From positions 1-6,266 of the forward strand of contig PMJA01000017.1 of assembly GCA_003158415.1 (NCBI GenBank): a DNA stretch of 6,266 nt, read 5' to 3'. The first letter of the stretch is position 1. Every line of letters starts with the position of its first letter. The translations under genes were made by a program, and so were the position numbers. This DNA is from Methylobacter sp. GTDB lineage: Bacteria; Pseudomonadota; Gammaproteobacteria; Methylococcales; Methylomonadaceae. The notes under the pieces are model-generated. The model worked only from the letters and a program-made list of their open reading frames with translations, did no database searches and was not told the origin of the DNA. Of the stretch, positions 1 to 6,266 are shown one piece after another.

Positions 1-1
1 C

Positions 2-2995
2 ACCTCCGATCAGCACCCCTGGTTTCAGGTTGCACGCCGGGCGCCTGCCGGGTCGAGCAAGCGTAATTTTTACGTGTGGAGCGATACCGACAAGAAATTT
101 CCCGAGACACGAATTATCTTCAAAGATGCCGAGAAATCTAACTGGACGTGGGATGAGCAAGCCCATGCCTATTATTGGCATCGTTTCTTCTTCCATCAAC
201 CCGACCTTAATTTCAATAATCCGCAAGTGGTGAAAGCGGTTATCAGACTCATGCGCTTTTGGCTGGATCTGGGCGTGGACGGCCTGCGTCTGGACGCGAT
301 CCCTTATCTTTGTGTAAGTGAAGGCACCCAAAACGAAAACTTGCCGGGAACACACGGCGTGATCAAACAAATGCGGGCGGTGCTCGATGCGCATTATCCT
401 CGTCGCATGTTTCTGGCCGAAGTCAATCAGTGGCCGGAAGACGTACGCGACTACTTCAGCGACGGCGATGAATGTCAGATGGCTTACCATTTTCCCTTGA
501 TGCCACGGATGTACATGGCTATCGCCCAGGAAGATCGTCATCCGATCGTCGACATCATGCGGCAAACCCCGGATATTCCGGAAAACTGCCAATGGGCCAT
601 TTTTCTCCGCAATCACGACGAGCTTACACTGGAGATGGTCACTGACAAAGAACGTGACTATATGTACCTTATGTATGTTGGCGATCCCCGCGCCCGCGTG
701 AACGTGGGCATCCGGCGTCGACTGGCGCCGCTGATGGATAATGAAATCGACAAAATCAAGCTGATGAACAGTTTGCTGTTATCCATGCCAGGCTCGCCGA
801 TCATCTATTACGGCGATGAAATAGGCATGGGCGACAATTTTTTCCTGGGTGATCGTAACGGCGTGCGTACCCCCATGCAATGGAGTCCCGATCGTAATGC
901 CGGTTTCTCCCGCGCCGATCCGCAGCGACTGTATCTGCCTCCTATCATGGATCCGGTGTACGGCTACCAATCAGTCAATGTAGAGGCGCAGCTGCGCGAA
1001 CGTGCTTCGCTGCTGAATTGGATGCAGCGGGTGCTGGCGTTGCGCAAAAATCATCAGGCCTTTGGTCGCGGGAAACTTGTTTTTCTGCACCCCGGAAATC
1101 GCAAGATACTTGCTTATTTCAGACTTTACGAAAATGATATTATTTTGTGCGTGGCTAATCTGTCGCGTGCCGCGCAAGCGGTCGAACTTGATCTTTCGGC
1201 GTATAAGGGATGTGTGCCGGTGGAATTGATGGGGCGCACCCCTTTTCCGCCTATTGGCGAATTACCCTATCTCCTCACCTTGCCCGGACACAACTATTAT
1301 TGGTTCCGGCTGGCCAGTGGCGAAGAAGTTCCGGCATGGCATGAGGAGCGCTTGCAACCCGAAGACACACCAACACTGGTGCTGTTCGAGGGTTGGCACA
1401 GCTTCTTCCGTGATCGGGTTGTACCCTGGCGTATCGCCATGGCGGAAAAGGTGCGCCGCCAACTCGAAGAATACGCATTGCCGCGTTTTGTCGTAGCGCA
1501 ACGCTGGTATGGTGGTAAGGGCGAGGTGGTACAACGAGTAGTCATTACCGATTATGCCGAGTGGGCGACTGCGGATTATACATGGCTGGTAGCCCTGTTC
1601 CGTATTGAAAGCGCGACCCGCGAGTCCATTAGCTGTTTTTTACCCCTCGCACTGGCGTTGGAAACGGACGACGAGGAACGCCTGCACGCCCTGTCGCCGA
1701 CCACTGTAGCCAAAGTACGCCAACAGGCTCACGTTGGCATTATCAGTGATGCGTTTGCTGACGGAGCATTTTGTCGTGCGGTGGTACAGGCCGTCGGCGC
1801 GCATCAAATGCTGCCTTGCGAACAAGGTATTATTAGCTTTTCGCCTACCGGCGCTTACGCTGCGCTCGCCAGTGAAGCATCCGCCCACTTGCCGGTTCGT
1901 CCGCCCGGCACACAAGGCAGCAATACCGCTGTCGTATTGGGTGATTTGTTATTCCTGAAAGCCTACCGGCATCTACAAATCGGGATGCACCCGGAATTTG
2001 AGATCGGGCGTTTTCTAACCGACGTGGCTCATTTTCCCAATACGGCGCCAGTGGTCGGCGTAGTCGAGTATCAAGGCAGCGACGGCAACAATATGACCCT
2101 GGCGCTGCTACAGGGTTATATCGAAAATCAGGGCGACGGCTGGAACTATACACTGGATTATTTGGAACGTTTCCTGGAAGAATGCCCCACAGCTGTTGTG
2201 CCGCCAGCTTCCCCGGCGCAAGTACATAGCGCCTATCTGGTTTTGATCCGCACACTCGGCCTGCGTACCGGCGAACTGCATAACGCGCTGGGTAAAGTGA
2301 CGGGAGATTGTGCCTTCGATCCTGAGCCGGTTACCAACACCGATCTCGAAAATTGGCTACTGCATGTACAAACGGAGGCTGTAACCACGCTGGATATGCT
2401 TGAACATCGGGCGTCGGGACTTGCAGAGACTGTTCGGGAGACAGCAAAAATGTTGCTCGCTCAGCGCAACGTACTTAAGGATCGTCTGAATGCCTGTATT
2501 TCCGGACAGATTAAAGCGGTCAAGAGCCGTTATCATGGCGATTATCATTTGGGACAAGTGCTACTCACACAGAATGATTTCGTGATCACCGACTTTGAGG
2601 GCGAACCGGCGCGTCCGTTCGCCGAGCGTCGCCACAAACACTCACCCTTGAGGGATGTGGCCGGCATGTTGCGATCGTTCAACTATGCCGCCCACACCGC
2701 ACTTGCGCATGCTTGCGCGGAACAATCCCAGGATTTGGTAAGGTTTGAGCCTTTGGTGCGCGACTGGGAAATCGAGGTTGGGCGCGTTTTTCTCGCAGCC
2801 TATGATGAAGCACACAGTTCCGGGCTGTTGACAACGGACACACCGTTACGCGGCTTACTCGACCTATTCCTGCTGGAAAAAGCGCTTTACGAGGTGCGCT
2901 ACGAACTTGACGACCGCCCGGATTGGGTAGCCATTCCGCTTTACGGCATCCTGTCGCTGTTGCAACCGGTAAGCTTTGTTGTCAAAAACCCATAG
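2..2995 (+). CDS. treS: Trehalose synthase-maltokinase fusion protein, 5'-truncated by the window edge
   Basis: This is a bifunctional cytosolic enzyme. The TreS part (EC 5.4.99.16) interconverts maltose and trehalose, and the maltokinase part (Mak/Pep2, EC 2.7.1.175) makes maltose-1-phosphate for GlgE. 997 residues are visible, numbered from base 2. The frame is open from the first codons (TSDQHPWFQ), a conserved TreS segment just after the 'NH' motif, so about 130-140 N-terminal residues lie upstream. The GTG at 74 is an internal valine (FYVWSDTD), not the start. The GH13 catalytic residues are Asp98 (DGLRLDAIPYL), Glu140 (LAEVNQWP) and Asp206 (RNHDELTLEM); GDEIGMGDN (271-279) and RTPMQWS (289-295) are also typical. 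The amylase C-terminal domain ends near 440. The kinase follows: N-cap motif LPRFVVAQRWYGGKG (493-507), likely ATP-binding Lys653, catalytic loop HGDYHLGQVL (Asp847) and metal-binding DFEGEP (Asp864). Both halves look intact. Stop is TAG at 2993-2995. Confidence 0.96.
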   Translation, partial: TSDQHPWFQVARRAPAGSSKRNFYVWSDTDKKFPETRIIFKDAEKSNWTWDEQAHAYYWHRFFFHQPDLNFNNPQVVKAVIRLMRFWLDLGVDGLRLDAIPYLCVSEGTQNENLPGTHGVIKQMRAVLDAHYPRRMFLAEVNQWPEDVRDYFSDGDECQMAYHFPLMPRMYMAIAQEDRHPIVDIMRQTPDIPENCQWAIFLRNHDELTLEMVTDKERDYMYLMYVGDPRARVNVGIRRRLAPLMDNEIDKIKLMNSLLLSMPGSPIIYYGDEIGMGDNFFLGDRNGVRTPMQWSPDRNAGFSRADPQRLYLPPIMDPVYGYQSVNVEAQLRERASLLNWMQRVLALRKNHQAFGRGKLVFLHPGNRKILAYFRLYENDIILCVANLSRAAQAVELDLSAYKGCVPVELMGRTPFPPIGELPYLLTLPGHNYYWFRLASGEEVPAWHEERLQPEDTPTLVLFEGWHSFFRDRVVPWRIAMAEKVRRQLEEYALPRFVVAQRWYGGKGEVVQRVVITDYAEWATADYTWLVALFRIESATRESISCFLPLALALETDDEERLHALSPTTVAKVRQQAHVGIISDAFADGAFCRAVVQAVGAHQMLPCEQGIISFSPTGAYAALASEASAHLPVRPPGTQGSNTAVVLGDLLFLKAYRHLQIGMHPEFEIGRFLTDVAHFPNTAPVVGVVEYQGSDGNNMTLALLQGYIENQGDGWNYTLDYLERFLEECPTAVVPPASPAQVHSAYLVLIRTLGLRTGELHNALGKVTGDCAFDPEPVTNTDLENWLLHVQTEAVTTLDMLEHRASGLAETVRETAKMLLAQRNVLKDRLNACISGQIKAVKSRYHGDYHLGQVLLTQNDFVITDFEGEPARPFAERRHKHSPLRDVAGMLRSFNYAAHTALAHACAEQSQDLVRFEPLVRDWEIEVGRVFLAAYDEAHSSGLLTTDTPLRGLLDLFLLEKALYEVRYELDDRPDWVAIPLYGILSLLQPVSFVVKNP

Positions 2996-3034
2996 CACTG
3001 CTCAACGTGAATATTTCAAACGAGAGGAATCACC
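2996..3034 (+). other. Short treS-mak/glgX intergenic gap
   Basis: These 39 bases separate the TAG of treS-mak from the ATG of glgX. I see no hairpin followed by a T-run and no convincing -35/-10 pair, so readthrough transcription of glgX from an upstream promoter is the simplest reading. The only recognisable signal is the ribosome binding site for glgX. Confidence 0.75.
3022..3029 (+). promoter_or_regulatory. Ribosome binding site of glgX
   Basis: The purine-rich stretch GAGAGGAA contains GAGG (3024-3027), which pairs with the 16S anti-Shine-Dalgarno end and lies 7 nt before the ATG at 3035. It supports that ATG as the start, together with the protein beginning a short distance before the conserved RPYPRGAYWDGEGVNFAIFS segment. 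Confidence 0.75.
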
Positions 3035-5167
3035 ATGACTAATCCGATAACCGCCGTCTGGCCGGGTCGTCCCTATCCACGCGGTGCATACTGGGACGGC
3101 GAAGGCGTGAATTTTGCCATTTTTTCCGAGCACGCCGAAAAAGTCGAGTTATGCCTGTTCGACGCCAAGGGCAAGAGCGAGCTCCAGCGTGTCGAACTGA
3201 AAGAGCGTAGCGATTTTGTCTGGCACTGTTATCTACCGGAGGTTCGTCCAGGACTGCTTTATGGCTTCCGGGTACACGGCCCCTATCGTCCGCAGGAAGG
3301 GCATCGATTCAATCCGAACAAGCTGTTGATAGAACCCTATGCGAAAGATATAGTGGGGACGCCGCGCTGGAGCGACGCCCATTTCGGCTATCGCATAGGC
3401 AGCAAGCACGAGGATCTTTCTTTTAGTCGTCGCGACAATGCCAATGTCATGCCGAAGTGCCGGGTTATCGACCAGATCTTCGCATGGGGAAATGATCAAC
3501 CTCCCGACATACAATGGCACGATATGGTGATTTATGAGCTGCACGTCAAAGGCTTTACCATGCAGCATCCGGACATTCCGACTCAGTTTCGCGGCACCTA
3601 CGCCGGATTGGCGATGGAGCCGGCCATCGAACATCTCAAGAGTCTGGGCGTGACCACGGTTGAACTGATGCCGGTGCATACTTTTCTTGACGATCGTCAT
3701 CTGGTGGAGCGAGGGATGCGTAATTACTGGGGATACAACTCGATAGGCTATCTGGCTCCCGATTCCCGCTATTCGGCGAGCGGCCAGATTAGCGAATTTA
3801 AAACCATGGTAAAAACCCTCCATAAGGCGGGCATTGAGGTCATTCTGGATGTGGTTTACAACCATACCGCCGAAGGCAATCAACTGGGCCCTACCCTGTC
3901 CTTCCGTGGTATCGACAATGCGTCCTACTATCGCCTAGAGGCTGATAATCCGCGTTATTATAAAGACTACACCGGCTGCGGCAACACACTGGACATGCAG
4001 CATTCGTGTGTACTGCAATTAATCATGGACAGCCTGCGTTATTGGGTGCTGGATATGCATGTGGACGGCTTTCGTTTCGATCTGGCTTCCGCACTGGCAA
4101 GGGAGTTGCACGAAGTAAACCAGCTGGGCACTTTCTTTGACACCATCCGTCAGGATCCTGTACTGAGCACCATCAAGCTGATTGCCGAACCCTGGGATCT
4201 GGGCGAAGGTGGCTATCAGGTGGGCAATTTTCCGCTGGGCTGGGCGGAATGGAACGACAAGTATCGCGACAGTATTCGTTCCTATTGGAAAGGCGACGGC
4301 GGCCTTCTCGGAGAACTGGCGCAACGCCTGACCGGCTCCAGCGACCTGTACGAACGCAGCGGTCGCAAGCCGCATGCCAGCATCAATTTCATCAATGCAC
4401 ACGACGGCTTTACCCTGCATGATCTGGTGACCTACGACGCGAAACATAACGAGGCCAATCAGGAAGACAATCGCGACGGCAACGACAACAACCATTCATG
4501 GAATTGCGGCGTCGAGGGAGAAACCGACGATCCCGCCATTAATGCCTTGCGCGCCCGCCAGAAACGCAACCTTCTCGCTACGTTGCTGTTTTCACAAGGA
4601 GTTCCCATGCTGGTTGCAGGCGACGAGATGGGCCGCACCCAGCAAGGTAATAATAATGCCTATTGTCAGGACAACGCACTCAGCTGGCTTTCCTGGGAAC
4701 TGAAGCAAGCGGATCAGGATTTGCTTGAATTCACCCGGCGTATTATCAGTTTACGTAAAGAGCATCCTTTGTTCAGGCGACACTATTTTTTTCAGGGGCG
4801 TCCTATTCGCGGCGGTGAGGTAAAAGATATTATCTGGCTCAATCCGGATGGCGCCGAAATGAGTGATGAAGACTGGAATCATGCCTTTTCGCGGTGTCTA
4901 GGCGTGCATCTTGTCGGCGATACCCTGCTTGAAACCGACGGGCGCGGACGGCGTTTAAAGGACAATAATCTGCTATTGCTGATCAATGCATATCATGAGG
5001 ATATTGCCTTTATGTTGCCGGAGTTCGATAAGCATTCCTATTGGAATGTATTGCTCGATACCTTTGATAGCACCGGCACACCGGAACTTTCCCGCTACAA
5101 AGTCGGGCAAAACTATCCCGTGCATGGGCGGGCTCTGGTGCTGTTGAAACAAGGCAAGCGCACATGA
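3035..5167 (+). CDS. glgX: Glycogen debranching enzyme GlgX (isoamylase-type, TreX role)
   Basis: This cytosolic GH13 enzyme hydrolyses alpha-1,6 branch points of glycogen or limit dextrin, releasing linear maltodextrins. At 710 aa it has a normal, complete length for the family. The N-terminal CBM48 beta-domain begins with RPYPRGAYWDGEGVNF (12-27). The catalytic barrel shows ELHVKGFT (168-175), NYWGYNSIGYLAPD (from about 230), DVVYNHTAEG (272-281), nucleophile Asp349 (DGFRFDLASA), acid/base Glu385 (IAEPWDLG), and transition-state Asp457 (NAHDGFTLHD). The GlgX/TreX signatures NEANQEDNRDG and GDEMGRTQQGNNNAYCQDN (from 529) follow, then a C-terminal beta-domain. It sits 39 bp after treS-mak and overlaps treZ by 4 bp. 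With TreZ next door it probably supplies linear substrate to TreY/TreZ, the job called TreX in other bacteria and archaea. Whether it prefers short limit-dextrin branches (E. coli GlgX-like) or longer ones (TreX-like) cannot be read from the sequence. Confidence 0.97.
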   Translation: MTNPITAVWPGRPYPRGAYWDGEGVNFAIFSEHAEKVELCLFDAKGKSELQRVELKERSDFVWHCYLPEVRPGLLYGFRVHGPYRPQEGHRFNPNKLLIEPYAKDIVGTPRWSDAHFGYRIGSKHEDLSFSRRDNANVMPKCRVIDQIFAWGNDQPPDIQWHDMVIYELHVKGFTMQHPDIPTQFRGTYAGLAMEPAIEHLKSLGVTTVELMPVHTFLDDRHLVERGMRNYWGYNSIGYLAPDSRYSASGQISEFKTMVKTLHKAGIEVILDVVYNHTAEGNQLGPTLSFRGIDNASYYRLEADNPRYYKDYTGCGNTLDMQHSCVLQLIMDSLRYWVLDMHVDGFRFDLASALARELHEVNQLGTFFDTIRQDPVLSTIKLIAEPWDLGEGGYQVGNFPLGWAEWNDKYRDSIRSYWKGDGGLLGELAQRLTGSSDLYERSGRKPHASINFINAHDGFTLHDLVTYDAKHNEANQEDNRDGNDNNHSWNCGVEGETDDPAINALRARQKRNLLATLLFSQGVPMLVAGDEMGRTQQGNNNAYCQDNALSWLSWELKQADQDLLEFTRRIISLRKEHPLFRRHYFFQGRPIRGGEVKDIIWLNPDGAEMSDEDWNHAFSRCLGVHLVGDTLLETDGRGRRLKDNNLLLLINAYHEDIAFMLPEFDKHSYWNVLLDTFDSTGTPELSRYKVGQNYPVHGRALVLLKQGKRT
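5151..5154 (+). promoter_or_regulatory. Weak ribosome binding site of treZ inside the glgX end
   Basis: AAGG lies 9 nt upstream of the ATG at 5164, within the last codons of glgX. It is a partial Shine-Dalgarno match, so initiation of treZ is likely helped by ribosomes terminating at the overlapping glgX stop codon. Confidence 0.45.
5164..5167 (+). other. ATGA start/stop overlap of treZ and glgX
   Basis: The ATG of treZ (5164-5166) shares bases with the TGA stop of glgX (5165-5167). This four-base overlap is a classic arrangement for translational coupling and indicates that the two genes are on one transcript. Confidence 0.8.
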
Positions 5168-6266
5168 GAAGTTCGCATAACATGCCGTTTGGAGCCTGTC
5201 TGCTGCCTGACCGTAGCGTACGCTTTCGCCTGTGGGCGCCGGCAGTCCATCAGGTCGAGCTAATACTAAATAACGGCAGCGAACAGGAAATCATCTTAGC
5301 TATGCACTCGCTGGAAGACGGCTGGTTCCAGATAGAGACTACACCGCTACAGGCAAAACCCGGAACCTTATATCAATACCGACTGGACGGAGAACTTATG
5401 GTGCCCGATCCAGCATCCCGTTCCAATCCACGGGACGTCCATGGCCCCAGTCAGGTCGTAGATGCGACAACTTTTCTCTGGCAGGACGATGCTTGGCAGG
5501 GGCGTCCCTGGCATGAAGCAGTCATCTATGAACTGCATCTGGGCACCTTCACTAGCGAGGGTACTTTCGTTGCCGCGATGCAGCACCTAGACTACCTGAT
5601 GGACTTGGGCATCACTGCGATTGAATTGATGCCGGTAGCGGATTTTCCGGGTTTGCATAACTGGGGCTACGACGGCGTACTGCTGTTTGCGCCCGACAGT
5701 AGTTACGGAACGCCGGACGAACTGAAGGCGCTGGTGCAGGCGGCGCATGCGCGCGGATTGATGATCTTGCTCGATGTGGTGTACAACCACTTCGGACCGG
5801 ACGGCAATTATCTTCATGCCTATGCGCCGCAGTTCTTTAGCGAGCGCCATCATACGCCGTGGGGGGCGGCCATTAATTTTGACGGTAACGGCAGCCGGAT
5901 AGTGCGCGATTTTTTCATTCATAATGCATTGTACTGGCTTGAGGAATACCATTTCGACGGGCTACGGCTAGACGCAATACACGCTATTGTCGACGATAGC
6001 CGACCGGACATCGTCGAAGAACTGGCGGCGAGGGTAGATGCCGGGCCGGGCCGCACCCGGCAGGTACACCTGATACTGGAGAACGACGCCAATACCGCTA
6101 GCTATCTACAGCAAGAATCCATTGCCGCCCAGTGGAATGACGACCTTCACCATGCCTTGCAAGTTCTGTTAACCGGCGAAGATGACGGCTACTATGCCGA
6201 TTATGCCGATCAACCGACACGCCATCTGGCCCGCTGTCTGGCTGAAGGCTTTGCCTTCCAGGGCGA
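5164..6266 (+). CDS. treZ: Malto-oligosyltrehalose trehalohydrolase TreZ, 3'-truncated by the window edge
   Basis: TreZ (EC 3.2.1.141) cleaves the terminal maltooligosyltrehalose made by TreY, releasing free trehalose and a shortened maltodextrin in the cytosol. The frame stays open from 5164 to the window end (367 codons), about 60% of the usual length near 600 aa. The N-terminal beta-domain starts with MPFGACL...VRFRLWAPA (from residue 7). The GH13 barrel shows IYELHLGTFT (from 121), NWGYDGV (166-172), DVVYNHFGPDGNYL (204-217), nucleophile Asp270 (DGLRLDAIHAI) and acid/base Glu306 (ILENDAN). The TreZ hallmark QWNDDLHHAL (323-332) is followed by VLLTGE. The third catalytic Asp (NHDQxGNR region) lies beyond the window. 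The DAIHAI and QWNDD motifs separate it from the branching enzyme GlgB, which shares the fold. The chosen start at 5164 overlaps the glgX stop; ATG 5182 (Met7, before PFGA) is a possible alternative. Confidence 0.95.
   Translation, partial: MRSSHNMPFGACLLPDRSVRFRLWAPAVHQVELILNNGSEQEIILAMHSLEDGWFQIETTPLQAKPGTLYQYRLDGELMVPDPASRSNPRDVHGPSQVVDATTFLWQDDAWQGRPWHEAVIYELHLGTFTSEGTFVAAMQHLDYLMDLGITAIELMPVADFPGLHNWGYDGVLLFAPDSSYGTPDELKALVQAAHARGLMILLDVVYNHFGPDGNYLHAYAPQFFSERHHTPWGAAINFDGNGSRIVRDFFIHNALYWLEEYHFDGLRLDAIHAIVDDSRPDIVEELAARVDAGPGRTRQVHLILENDANTASYLQQESIAAQWNDDLHHALQVLLTGEDDGYYADYADQPTRHLARCLAEGFAFQG

Noticed and set aside
74..76. GTG as a start codon for the first gene
   Set aside because: The same frame is open upstream to the window edge and codes for conserved TreS sequence (TSDQHPWFQ, then RNFYVWSD), so this GTG is an internal valine.
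1845..2255. Minus-strand open frame of 136 codons
   Set aside because: It is antisense to the maltokinase domain, arginine-rich and low in recognisable structure; consistent with a shadow frame.
2828..2856. TTGACA (2828-2833) as the -35 box of an internal promoter for glgX
   Set aside because: At 16-18 bp spacing the sequence is GC-rich (around CGGCTT) with no TATAAT-like -10, and the site lies inside conserved maltokinase coding sequence.
3233..3883. Minus-strand open frame of 216 codons
   Set aside because: It lies entirely opposite glgX, has no recognisable motif, and the plus-strand frame is a clear full-length enzyme; it is a shadow frame.
4019..4495. Minus-strand open frame of 158 codons with a hydrophobic start
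   Set aside because: It is antisense to the most conserved catalytic part of glgX; its valine-rich N-terminus is the complement of the Asp/Asn-rich GNDNNH stretch, not a real membrane segment.
5587..5952. Minus-strand open frame of 121 codons
   Set aside because: It is antisense to the TreZ catalytic barrel and has no supporting motif or ribosome binding site that I can see.
5164..6266. Third gene as branching enzyme GlgB
   Set aside because: GlgB also has an N-terminal beta-domain and a DGxRxDA motif, but the DAIHAI, ENDAN and QWNDDLHHAL motifs are those of TreZ.

Overview
The window carries three co-directional (+ strand) genes of bacterial alpha-glucan and trehalose metabolism, packed as one operon segment. 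They are the 3' part of a fused trehalose synthase-maltokinase gene (treS-mak), a complete glycogen debranching enzyme gene (glgX, acting as treX), and the 5' part of malto-oligosyltrehalose trehalohydrolase (treZ). All three products are GH13-type proteins with clear catalytic motifs, and no frameshift or internal stop was seen.

Layout: treS-mak enters from the left edge already in frame and stops at 2995. A 39-bp gap holding only a ribosome binding site leads to glgX (3035-5167). glgX overlaps treZ by 4 bp (ATGA), and treZ runs off the right edge. No RNA gene, mobile element, repeat array, CRISPR array or terminator was found.

How the genes work together: TreS interconverts maltose and trehalose, and the fused kinase turns maltose into maltose-1-phosphate, the donor used by GlgE to build alpha-glucan. 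In the other direction, GlgX debranches glycogen to linear maltodextrins, which TreY (not in the window) and TreZ convert to free trehalose. The segment therefore encodes enzymes from both the trehalose-to-glucan and the glucan-to-trehalose routes, suggesting a trehalose/glycogen cycle used for carbon storage and osmotic or desiccation stress. glgE, glgB, malQ and treY would be expected in the flanking DNA, but this is inference.

Organism: the moderate GC content, Gram-negative-style compact operon and fused TreS-Mak fit a proteobacterium. A beta- or gammaproteobacterium such as a nitrifier or methylotroph is a guess from gene content, not a demonstrated assignment. I see ordinary, well-described metabolism here and no evidence of an undescribed system.
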